64,000 nt of DNA from Schistosoma mansoni (lineage: Eukaryota; Platyhelminthes; Trematoda; Strigeidida; Schistosomatidae): positions 1-64,000 of the forward strand of contig NW_017386077.1 of assembly GCF_000237925.1 (NCBI RefSeq). Reading direction: 5' to 3'. The notes under the pieces are model-generated. The model was not told the DNA's origin. It was given only the letters and a program-made list of their open reading frames with translations, and did no database searches. Within the stretch, counting starts at the first letter, position 1; every line of letters starts with the position of its first letter. This document shows positions 33,873 to 43,094 of the stretch, piece by piece. The position numbers and the translations under genes were made by a program.

Positions 33873-36800
33873 ATGTACCGGTGTCTTTCCGGCAGAACAC
33901 CGTCGCTTATTCTGTTTGTTCTGAACGGATTTTCCATAGTAACAATTGTTTCTTAAACCTTAGCTGACGTTTAGTTGTTCGGGGTTGCTTTAATATCTCT
34001 TGGGATAGTATGTGTTGTTGACCATGGAAACATGTCTGAAGTTGTTGGAACCTCACTCTATTCGTCTGGAGTGTACATAGTCATCTTCTTAGGACTTGTT
34101 ATCACAATCGTAGCCCTATGCGGTTACATTGCAGCTGATAAAGAAAATATCTGCTTGATTGTGTCAGTAGGATTTGCATAAAACCAAATTTCGAACATTT
34201 GTAGTATATATTCATCTTATGCTTGCTCGCATTACTCTTGTTGATATCAGGAATAATAGTTTTGTCGTTTAAAAGTTCAGTAAGTAAAGTTTAAAGCTTT
34301 TCAGTCACGTCTTTTACAATTTAGCTTGGTGAATCTGCTAGAAGTGTGATGGTAGCTTCGTTAAGGAATCACTATGGACGATATGGGATAATAACTGATG
34401 CATGGGACTTAGTACAGAGAAACCTACGTTGCTGTGGAGTGGATAATAGTGGGTGGGGCGTGTATAACGGATCATGGTGGGACATGATTGTAAACTCGGA
34501 TTTATACGAAACAAACACTAAATTGTCAGGTATATGCAGATTACTTTATGACTGTGATAAAGAGTCAAGTTTGTTTTACTTATTTGTTCCAGAATCTTGT
34601 TGTGTCAAGAGACTTGATGGATTGACTGGTTGGCCAACTGAAATATACCGTGATAAGAGACGCTGCCAGACGTGGCAGTATGGACCACCGAATAAAAGCA
34701 GTGGACCCCACAACGACGCTATTTACTACGCAGTAATTTTTTTGACGGTTAATATGTAAACTTTATTCAGGGATGCTTTGAAAGTTTGAAAAGTTATATC
34801 GATAATTATGCTAAGGCTGTTGGCGTCTTGGCACTGATCGCATGTATTATCTTGGTAAGTTTAATTTTCTCTTAAATCTGTGTACAACTGAAGTACTGGT
34901 TATGGTGGCAGTTCACTAAATTCTGAGATGTCATCAGCATTTAATGGAGTTGTAGTTGTAAATCAGATACTAATTCGATAGTAAAACTTAAATATATGGA
35001 CCCAGTTAAATTGTTTGATAAAATAGGCACGTATTTGCATTGTATGGAAAAAATAAAATTGTATGGCCACTAGTTTAGCGATTGTATCTGGTTGAAAACT
35101 TACGAAAATGACGATCCAAACGATGGTGGACAATATATAAGTCAACAGAACCAAATACTAGCAAATACTGTGCTAAATAATTTCATAAAAATGGGCCTTC
35201 ATATAATATCTTCCGACAAAATTATCCTTAATTGCACTAAATACCTAAACAGCCAACTCGAGTTGCCAATCTCAAAGAAGCAATTTACTAGTATGGCCTG
35301 ACTGGTCTCAAGAGTTTTGGAGAATCACCGGATGAGTAATCACCGATGCAAATAAATAAAGTTTCAAACATCGCATCTGGTAGTAAAGGAATCTTCGTAT
35401 TTTTAAAATCACGGACTACCGTAAATGAACTAGCTAATGCAAGGAACGAACCTACTCAAAAACTAGATATTTTATTACTTCTACAAATTTAATTAAGAAC
35501 TCATCATTCTAAGTATACTCCGGGACATGTATCGTCGCTAAATCTTTACATTTCCTTGATAGAAATTATACTCTTCGGTTACCGTTGAAGTTTTTTGCAT
35601 TCGAAAAAGGGCGGATTTCGCCTGTTAGCTCAATGGTCGGACATAGTCGTTTCACAAGCTATTAGTATGAACAGTCCAGGGAGATGTAATCTTTTTGACT
35701 GATGTCCACGCGATGATCGTACACATGGTACTGCTTAAAATCGGTTAGTGACCCAAATACATAGATTGTTTGTCTTTACGAGCTGAGATTCAGTCGTAGT
35801 TTTTGTTGTCATTGACACCATTATTTCGACTCTTGTTTTTTTACCTTGTTGACCCACTGTACCCGTGCTTACGTGAGATGTACTTAATTAAACCGATGCA
35901 CTCATGTACCAGTTTCGACGTTTATGAGAGAACTCAACCTTTGTGTTCACAATGCCATAACTTACTGATATTTTTCAAATGTGCTATCTCATTTCTTTGA
36001 AATCTCCAAACACAAAACTTGATATATTTGATCGGGAATGTCCAAAATAATTAGTCTACTGTCTGTGTACTTTCACCAACCAATCCTAAACATAAGCTTG
36101 ATTCTAATAGGAAAATTACTGTCGTAACCGAATTAATTTTTAAATTTTCGGAATTATCAAACTCCTATCACTTAATATTTGAAAATTTTCACAGACAAAC
36201 TACAGTAGTTGCAACCGAACAAGTGCACGTTTCTGTACTTAGCTCAGAACACAGTTTATGAGTTGAAGGTATTAGTACTACCCGGATTCTAAGTTCATAA
36301 ACACTGATTAAATCGACCTGAGCCAACTGTAGTAATCGCTAGAATTCTCATGAAGTTGGTCGCACAATTTCGTGGATTGGTTGAGGTTAGACATTAACAC
36401 TGTTGGATGCCGGCTCAGTGGTCTGTCGATTAAGTGCTCTGGCGCGATACCGGTAGGTCCTGGGTTTGAATCCCGTGAGGCGAGATCGTGGGTGCGCACT
36501 GCCGAGGAGTCCCACAATAGGACGAAATGGCCGTGACTTTGGGGGACACTAACGTTGACAAGATAAATTGTAATTTATGTGTGAAGTCCTAGTAACTTAT
36601 TTCTACCTGAAGTTTGTGCTGATGGTGCTGACCAGAAAGATAATGAAAACTTTACAGAAAAACCACTCAGCTCAGAGAGCGCAACTCCCTTGAAAATTGC
36701 TTGGTAATGCTCTTCGATTTAAATTGATATAAACCAGCGATTTCAGGTTAAACAGGTTGTTTCTGCGCAAATAAATCAGTCTATTGAAACTGATTTTGTG

Positions 36801-37080
36801 GCATAGATATTACCTTCGTGTGTCATCCTTTTATCAATCTAAATTATTCTGTACGAAGTCAGTAATAAAGTAGTAGTTTTTGGCGTCAATTATGATCCAC
36901 CATCTTAGATATGGTTGTCGTAATCAAAATACTATATATATATATATTTTTTTCTCATTGAATTCGAAAATCCAGATAAGCGCTTTGATCTGTGCATTGT
37001 TTTTGTTCCGTGATGCTAAACTCAATGCTCAGAGAAAACAAAGAATAAAAAGCTGGAGGAACCAGACACAAAATAAGTAG
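33873..37080 (+). CDS. Tetraspanin, complete six-exon gene (309 aa)
   Basis: Exons are 33873-33938, 33975-34166, 34205-34279, 34325-34732, 34771-34854 and 36976-37080. Introns 1-4 are 36, 38, 45 and 38 bp, intron 5 is 2121 bp, and all are phase 0. The protein has four membrane helices (about residues 12-38, 53-76, 87-108 and 260-285). The large loop has RCCGVDNSG, two single cysteines (GIC, YDC), PESCC, RC and a final GC: eight cysteines, as in CCG-type tetraspanins. Sequons NGS and NKS lie in the loop. The basic C-terminal tail ends NQTQNK. Tetraspanins organise membrane microdomains and several are surface antigens of the schistosome tegument; which paralogue this is cannot be told. The exon 2 donor could be 34161 (GTGTCA) instead of 34167 (GTAGGA). 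Confidence 0.9.
34855..36383. other. Tetraspanin intron 5, 5' part
   Basis: Mostly unrecognised AT-rich sequence. 35620-35700 has a tRNA-like 'gttagctcaatggtcggac', possibly an old SINE head. Confidence 0.35.
36384..36545 (+). mobile_element. tRNA-derived SINE with inactivated hammerhead
   Basis: Box A GGCTCAGTGGTCT and box B GGTTTGAATCC are clear. A hammerhead-like block follows (GAGGAGTCCCACAATAGGAC, then GAAA), but the core CTGA has become CCGA and the 3' stem I strand is changed, so cleavage is not expected. It is sense-oriented in tetraspanin intron 5. Confidence 0.8.
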
Positions 37081-37300
37081 ATTGATTAAATAGTTAACTG
37101 GGATGCATTGAAGAAAGAGTGAAGCTGTGATTATACATTAATGGAAATGATTTTAATCGTATGTATTTTATTTTCATACTAAAAAGTAGTTAAAATATAT
37201 TTATTTCCAAAAACTGCCCTTATTATTTGTTATATCTTTCAAAAAATAACCTCTGAAAATTTGTGAGAACTGGACTTGTTTCACTGAGACCATAATACAA
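37081..37300. other. Tetraspanin 3' region
   Basis: AT-rich sequence after the stop codon. No canonical AATAAA lies downstream of the stop before the SINE; AATAAA occurs only inside the last coding exon (about 37044). Confidence 0.3.
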
Positions 37301-37585
37301 CACAGGGGAAGCAGATGAACTTTTGTCCATTTGACAAAACGGTGGGCTTGTGGAGATTGTAGAAACTTTACTAGTTGAATTCAGGGGTCGATCTAAGCCA
37401 GACCACCGTTGAGAACTTGAAAGCAGTGGAAGGCCGTTTTGTCCTGGCATTGAACTGCTCAGCAGTGCGCATCCACGACCTTGCATGAGACTCAAACCCA
37501 GAACATTAAATCTTGCGCGCGAACGCTTAACCTCTAGACCACTGAGTCGGCAGCCAACAACGTCAATGTTTAACTTCAGTCGATC
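37301..37585 (-). mobile_element. tRNA-derived hammerhead SINE, diverged
   Basis: On the minus strand a tRNA-like head ('gactcagtggtctagaggtt', then 'ggtttgagtctcatgc') is followed by 'gtggatgcgcactgctgagc' and a diverged stem II. The core CTGAGCA and GGACAAAAC depart from the hammerhead consensus. It separates the two convergent host genes. Confidence 0.7.
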
Positions 37586-37805
37586 CATGATCTTGCTCAA
37601 CCATCCATCCATTATATATTTAACTAAAATTAAAAATGATTTCGTTTAAAATAACACTTCGTAAGGTGTATGAGACAACATCCGTCTTTGAGAGTGGTTC
37701 GAGTGCAGTAAAGTGTGTCGCAAGCTTTAAAATGTCTGGGTTCCTAACGTTGTTATAAATCCTAAAAAATAACGTTGGACAAAACAACCATTTGGATGTA
37801 TAAAA

Positions 37806-37811
37806 TTTATT
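37806..37811 (-). promoter_or_regulatory. Poly(A) signal of ZMAT2
   Basis: AATAAA on the minus strand, about 60 bp after the ZMAT2 stop codon at 37871-37873. Confidence 0.6.
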
Positions 37812-37870
37812 GTTCACATAAATATAATACACAATTACAGGAACTGATTATTTACAAATGTGTACAACGG

Positions 37871-38557
37871 TCACTTTGATCTCTTACCAAAACCACCAAA
37901 TCCCATAGCTGCTGCGACGTCAGAATCTTCAAACTGTTCGTCATTTCTACGCCTTTTCTCTTTGCGTTTTTCTTGCTTATAAGCCCTAAATTTCTCTTCT
38001 TCCTCAGCGATTTGTCTCATTCTTTCATCTAAACTGTACTCTTCTGCCTTTTCTTCAGATTTTTGCTTGTGAAGCTGAAACCTATAGCAGAGTTATAATA
38101 CCGCAGTAATACCTTTCTTTAACTTCTTCTAAAGTTGACCTTTTAATTCTCATCGACATTCCCATATTCCTTTGATGTTTTTTACCATTTATATGGTCCA
38201 AATAGTTAATTGAATCTTTCACAACACAGTCACAAACTTCACAGTAGTAGCCTGCTTGTGAAGATCCTGGTCCGGTCTTTGCAATTACTTGAGATTTGTT
38301 CAGGTTAGATTCTAAGTCAATCTGTGTGATACTATTTGTTACAGTTTAAAGAAAACTTACTGTATAATCACGAGCTTTTAAATACTCTTTTTTCATAGTT
38401 TCCTTTTCTTTCCGAGCATTTCGCATAGCCTCTAACTCATTGCTAAGTTTATCACTCGCCAATTTCTCAAAATGAGCTTTGTCCCATTTTCTTCTGTGGT
38501 CAACAGGATTCTAAAAAGGATGTCTTTTCAACTCATTATACTTACGGTACCGGCCAT
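37871..38557 (-). CDS. ZMAT2: ZMAT2/SNU23-like tri-snRNP zinc-finger protein, complete (193 aa)
   Basis: ZMAT2 (yeast Snu23) is a nuclear component of the spliceosomal B complex. Exons in gene order are 38546-38557, 38361-38510, 38113-38321 and 37871-38081; introns are 35, 39 and 31 bp. The protein starts [20 protein letters not shown] and has the matrin-type C2H2 finger [20 protein letters not shown] followed by [14 protein letters not shown], the most conserved part of the family. A charged helical region follows, and the C terminus is [15 protein letters not shown], as in human ZMAT2 (AAVMGFSGFG). Length is close to human (199 aa). Codon phases agree at every junction; an AG/G split makes Arg at the last one. 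It is convergent with the tetraspanin. Confidence 0.95.
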
Positions 38558-38779
38558 CTTAGCAAGAAAAGTACTTCACTATCAAGGTGCTCTAAAAAAA
38601 GTTTTATTTAATCAATGCCAAGATTGGAATTTGTAGTTTCAAATAAATCGAGCATTCGGAATAAATTCAATAATAAACATATTTTTGTGATAATGCAATG
38701 AGTTAAGAAATGCATTTCTAACATTTTGTGACTTGGTGTAAGTTAAGCTATGAGTGTGGCTTACATCCAAGAATATCAA

Positions 38780-39084
38780 AATCTTAGGGGGGCATTTAAC
38801 TCCGTTGATCGACGAGGTTTTATGACAATGTCACGCCAAATTACATTAACCATATACAGGTTTTTTACTTGAACACTAGTGGTAGAGTCAAAGCCTAAAG
38901 TGAACTTTCATCAGAAACGGTAAAGTCAAGTGATGTTTGTCAGGGTTGTCCACTTCCCCAATTTAAATTTAACTTTGCCATAAATATTTCTTTAGAGGCA
39001 ACACTCACATCGTCTGACATTGCAAAAATCAATCTATCGGGAGACTCACTTCTCGAGCTGGAATATGCAGGTGGTAGTCCAATT
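38780..39084 (+). mobile_element. RTE LINE fragment (RT palm), joined to an inverted partner
   Basis: Plus-strand sequence gives AFNSVDRRG, SGRVKA, a QGCPL block, FNFAI and LELEYAG, the palm region of RTE (LKAAFDSVDREV through LEYADD). It stops at 39084/39085, where sequence switches to the minus-strand copy of the region upstream of the palm. Confidence 0.7.
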
Positions 39085-40058
39085 CAGATTTTAGCTAAGA
39101 TCGCAGTTGATCCCACTGCTCAAACTGGATCACCATCCTTGAAAGTCTCAAGGTTCATCAGGTTCAGCTGCTCTCCCTCTCTTTAGATTACTTGGTCTTT
39201 TTAACCTCACTGAGTTGAACGACCTACATCAGTTTGCCATTCAGGTTACTTGGAGATAGTGGGTAACTGAAGTGTGGCTGAAGGCTAGTTGAATTGTTCC
39301 CCAAAGTGTTCTCCCCATTGATCCAATCTCCTCTATTGAGAGTGAGTAATAGTCCTTTCTTTTTCCGAGATAGTTTCACTAACAGCCAGATTTTTAATAC
39401 CAGTTTCCTAGATAATTCCGAATAGTTGTCTGTTGTTACCTTTCGCCACAGATTTCCCATCTCTTTTGCTTTTGTTACCTACAATTGCTCACGGTCATTG
39501 TGTAGGCTTTTAATCAGTCTACGTCTGAACCGCCTCAGCCCGTCATTGTGTTCGGAGCCAGACAGGATGAGATCCCGAGCACCTATCAGTTTTGTAGACG
39601 TCGCTGAAACCTGCTGGTTGTCCCTAACTTTTTGTTTGGGTTTTTGGTAGATATCGCTGCCGTTTCCACAGCATTTTGTCCATCGTACTAAGCTATCTCG
39701 GAGTGGATAACATTTTCACGGTTGACTAGCAGCTTCCCTAGTTTTCCCTGAAAAATACTCTTGAATTTTCCAGGATTAAGTAGAACTCTTAGGAGTTTTC
39801 TTGTTGTCACTGTTTTACGTCCAGTAATGTCCCCAAGTGCCCTGGTACGGTCGAGGGTGTGAAGTCCGCTTTCACACTCAAAATGCACTCACGTAGCCTT
39901 AGGTATACATGCAGTACATTTTTCTACAGTAGATCGATTTATGAGGAATGAATACGATCAAAATGTGGTGGGAACCATATAATATATAGCTATGTTTTGT
40001 AAAGATAACTTGAAAGTGTTATTAGGGATTATAAATATAACACTTGATAATTTAATGC
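39085..40058 (-). repeat. Left arm of 974-bp inverted duplication
   Basis: Reverse complement of 53645-54618. Coordinates of paired bases sum to 93703 at both ends, so there is no net indel, and the segments I compared are identical. It contains RTE LINE sequence (minus) and about 150 bp of non-repeat flank. Pairing ends abruptly at 39085/54618 (inside an RTE) and at 40058/53645. Confidence 0.93.
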
Positions 40059-40540
40059 TCCCACATGGCCATGCGTATACAGCCACTACCAGGGAAGTCC
40101 TACTCACTGCCTTCTCTTTGCAAGGGCGTTGTTTTCGAAATTGAGAGGACGAAAAAGCGAATGTCCAACGTTTTAATTGGGTTGGTGGTTATCGAGGATC
40201 CGTTTAGTGAGAGTTGGAAAACGCTGATTCGAAACAAATGGGGAAAGTGAGCTCCGGGACCCTGAGCAAACAAATGGCATATGAACCTATTGTTGGTCTC
40301 CAGCTACGATGGGGCTGCATCTCCTAACGCTACTCCACTGCCTTGCAAATTAAACCTTTAAGTCGAAGGCTCCGGGTGTAGCCCTTTAAGAAAACCACCT
40401 GCTTCGGTTTGGGCACCCTGACATTATTAGAGCCCGCACACAAATCAAAGATAACTACTACTAGCCTCATTGATATTGTGTGGCGTATTTGTATTTCGTG
40501 CTCCCTTGTATCAATGTTTAAGTGTTTAAATAAACAAACA
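40055..40540 (+). mobile_element. Non-autonomous RTE-B-tailed element, copy 3, 5' truncated
   Basis: It starts at 'tgctcccacatggccatgcg', follows the family sequence, and ends with the RTE-B tail ('gtgtggcgtatttgtatttc', 'gtgtttaaataaacaaacaa'). It is more diverged than copies 2 and 4. Confidence 0.75.
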
Positions 40541-40639
40541 AGGATAAAATAATAACGTTCAGTAAAACGCAGACAAATACGCGCTCGTACTAAAGTATGG
40601 TCTGAGTCTAATTATGTATGTATCTAAATATATAGTCTA

Positions 40640-41140
40640 TTTATTAATTGGTACAAGGGGGGCAATATATACAAATGGACCACACAATGACATTGAGGTT
40701 GTGAAGAGACAGAGGAGGGTGGATATAACAATAAGATGACCACAAGTGAACATGAATCGGTGAGTGAGAGTGAAATAATATTAAAAATAATGGGAGAAGC
40801 AGTTCAATTAGAAGAAATACAACCAGAAAAAATTCTTCCAATTAAAGAATTCACGTTCAGTTTTATGAGGAAAGTAAAAGAACTTTACAGCAGGATCGTT
40901 ACCGACTTCTATTCTGTCAGTCAGCTACAACGTAGGACCAGGCACATTTATGCATTGGTTCAAGTTGCCATACCTCGTTAGCACAACAAGATGGACACCG
41001 GATTCATAGAAGTAGTTAATTTAGTGGTGGTAGTATATAAAAGATAAGTTGTATATAAGGATATAGTATAGGAAGGAAGACTTCTGATAACGTCTGAAGC
41101 CACTGTGTTGCACCATCTCTGGGGCAATCACATGGAAAAT
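40640..41140 (-). mobile_element. RTE-B LINE 3' end, interrupted by an RTE-A insertion
   Basis: On the minus strand, 41140-41081 and 40916-40640 are contiguous RTE-B 3' sequence (compare 4075-3800), ending with the tail at about 40650. The RTE-A piece 40917-41080 lies between them. Both are dead fragments. Confidence 0.75.
40917..41080 (-). mobile_element. RTE-A LINE 3' end nested in RTE-B
   Basis: On the minus strand, 'tcttccttcctatactatat' through 'atgtgcctggtcctacgttg' to CTGACTGACAG matches the RTE-A 3' UTR at 46495-46661. About 164 bp, and younger than the RTE-B copy it interrupts. Confidence 0.8.
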
Positions 41141-41142
41141 TT

Positions 41143-41661
41143 ACATAGGTAAGTGGGATGTCCCCAAATGCCCTAGTACGGCCGAGAGTGGGAAGAGTCC
41201 GCTCTACCTCTCGAAGTGCTCTCACATGGTCACGCGTCTAACGCCTCTGCTAGGAAAGTCCTACTCATTGCCTTCTCGTGGTATTACTGTTGTTTACGAA
41301 ATTGAGAGGACGAAAAGCGAATGTCCGGCGCTTTAACCGGGTTGGTGGACACGGAGGGTTCACTTAAGGGAGTTGGAAAACCCTGATTCCAAACCAATGG
41401 TGCACATGGACTCCAGTATCCTGAGGAAACGAATGGCACCGGCTACTAGGGGACTGTGTCTCCTCACGATGCTTCGCTGCATTGTGGATCAGATTTTTAG
41501 GTCAAAGGTTCCAGGTGTGGCCCCCTAAGAAAACCACTTGCTTTGGTTTGGGCACCCGGGCAGTATCACAGCCCTCACACAAATCAAATGAGATTTGTGT
41601 GGCGCATATGTATTTTGTGCCCCTTTGTACCAATATTTATGTGCTTAAATAAATAATAATA
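41143..41661 (+). mobile_element. Non-autonomous RTE-B-tailed element (~510 bp family), copy 4, full length
   Basis: It starts 'atgtccccaaatgcccta' near 41158 (a few flanking bases are uncertain) and ends at 'gtgcttaaataaataataat' about 41660. It is the cleanest copy: 'aattgagaggacgaaaagcg', 'ggtggacacggagggttcac', 'ctttggtttgggcacccggg', then the RTE-B tail. It has no coding capacity and no Pol III boxes that I can recognise. Confidence 0.78.
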
Positions 41662-41662
41662 A

Positions 41663-42770
41663 ATGTCCGAACAATGTGGGAGGACCAATAAAATAGCTGT
41701 TGAAATGAGGAGATAAAACATGGTGGTCCTCGGAATCAGTGAAACCCTGGACAGAAAAGATTAGATTCGAAATATGAGAAAGCATTTCACAGTGTGGATA
41801 TGAGAACCTTATGGGAACTTCTCCGACACTATGGTGTACCTGGGAAAATCGTGAACATCATCCGGAATTCATAAGATGAACTACACTGCAAAGTCATGCA
41901 TGGAGAACAACTGGCAAATGTATTCCAAGTGAAGACCAGTGTCAGATAAGGCTACTTACTCTTGTCCTTTCTCAATCTTTTGGCGGTTGACTGAATTATA
42001 AATATCGTACATCATGGAAAGCACGGAATACAATGGACAGATTGGATGCGGCTAGACGATTCAGATTCCTCAGATGACCTATCTCTTCTATTTCATACAC
42101 ACAACAATAAATGCAGGTGAAGACGCCCTGTGTAGCAGCAGCCTCTGCAGTGGTATACCTAAGCATACACAAGGGAGAATCCAGGACCCCAAATTATAAT
42201 GCAATGAGTACCAACCAATTCACTCTTGATGTAGAAGCTTTGGAAGAGCTGTGAAGTTTTACGTACCTGGACAATATCATTGATAAACAAGGAGGATTTG
42301 ATGTAAGTGTGAAGGCATGGGTTGCCAAATCAAAGGCAACATTCCTACAATCGAAGAAAATATGGAAATCAAAACAATTGACAGCCAACGTCGAAGTCAG
42401 GACCTCTAATAGGAGTATCAAGACAGTTCTATTGTAAGTAGCTGAGACTTGGGAAACAACAACCTACTGTAGTAGAGAAAAAACCGGGTTCAATCTGAAG
42501 AGGGATTTAGGAAGAATCGCTGGTGTGGGTAGCACATATATTGCGGATATCATCAAACTTGATCACGAGGCAACCCAAACCTAGGAGTTCTGAAGATAAA
42601 AGGAAAGGAGACAGACCAAGAAACAAATTGTGAGGGGAATCGCAGACAGACATCGGAAGAATGGATCGCAACTAGAAAAGACTGTCCAGGAGATAGTTCG
42701 ATGAAGAATCCTGACGTGCGGCAAACGTCCCTCCCCCACGAGAGGTAACAGGTGTAAATAAGTAGGATGT
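41663..42770 (+). mobile_element. SR2-like RTE LINE, decayed, endonuclease-to-RT deletion
   Basis: It opens with NVRTMWEDQ and VVLGISE (endonuclease start), then jumps to KAFHSVDMRTLWELLRHYGV (RT palm) and continues through a thumb region to the C-terminal end 'cccacgagaggtaacaggtg' at about 42750. This is a different RTE lineage from RTE-A and RTE-B, resembling schistosome SR2. Multiple stops are present. Confidence 0.75.
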
Positions 42771-42774
42771 ATGA

Positions 42775-42905
42775 CATTTTTAGGGGTAACCTTTTACAAG
42801 CCCTACCTTCCGTTATGAGAAAGCAGCATCGCTACAGATGCTGGATTTTTGAGATAAACATTTTGCTGCTTTTACATCCCTTTACGACTTAGCCCTCGGA
42901 CTTTT
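42775..42905 (-). mobile_element. RTE leader fragment, head-to-head with RTE-A
   Basis: This is a diverged reverse complement (about 70% by eye) of the RTE-A leader at 42909-43045. It looks like an older minus-strand copy that the younger plus-strand element now abuts. Confidence 0.6.
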
Positions 42906-43094
42906 AGTTGTCCGAAGGCGAAGTCGTACTGCTGACTGTACAGAGGTGTGACAGCAGTAAGGTGTTTCCTTCAGACAACCAGCATGACAGCGATGCTGCC
43001 TTCCCACAAGGAGGGGTGGGGTTAGAAAAGGTCGACCCTAAAAATGCACACCTCGCCTTATCCCACGGATATCCGTCTCCGGCGGTAAGGTCCT

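Noticed and set aside
36411-36480. tRNA gene in tetraspanin intron 5
   Set aside because: Same reason: it is the head of a SINE repeated at 37.5 and 58.5 kb.
37223-37612. 129-codon minus-strand open frame as a gene
   Set aside because: It overlaps the diverged hammerhead SINE and has no protein family similarity.
39426-39650. Open frame identical to one at 54053-54277 taken as a duplicated gene
   Set aside because: Both are antisense shadows of RTE sequence inside the inverted duplication arms.
38780-40058. Twin-priming (5' inversion) as the cause of the strand switch at 39085
   Set aside because: Twin priming inverts the 5' part and leaves it upstream of the 3' part. Here the order is reversed, and an identical second arm 13.6 kb away fits a genomic rearrangement better.
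42775-42905. 5' inversion of the RTE-A copy itself
   Set aside because: The inverted block is only about 70% similar to the adjacent leader, so it is an older separate copy.
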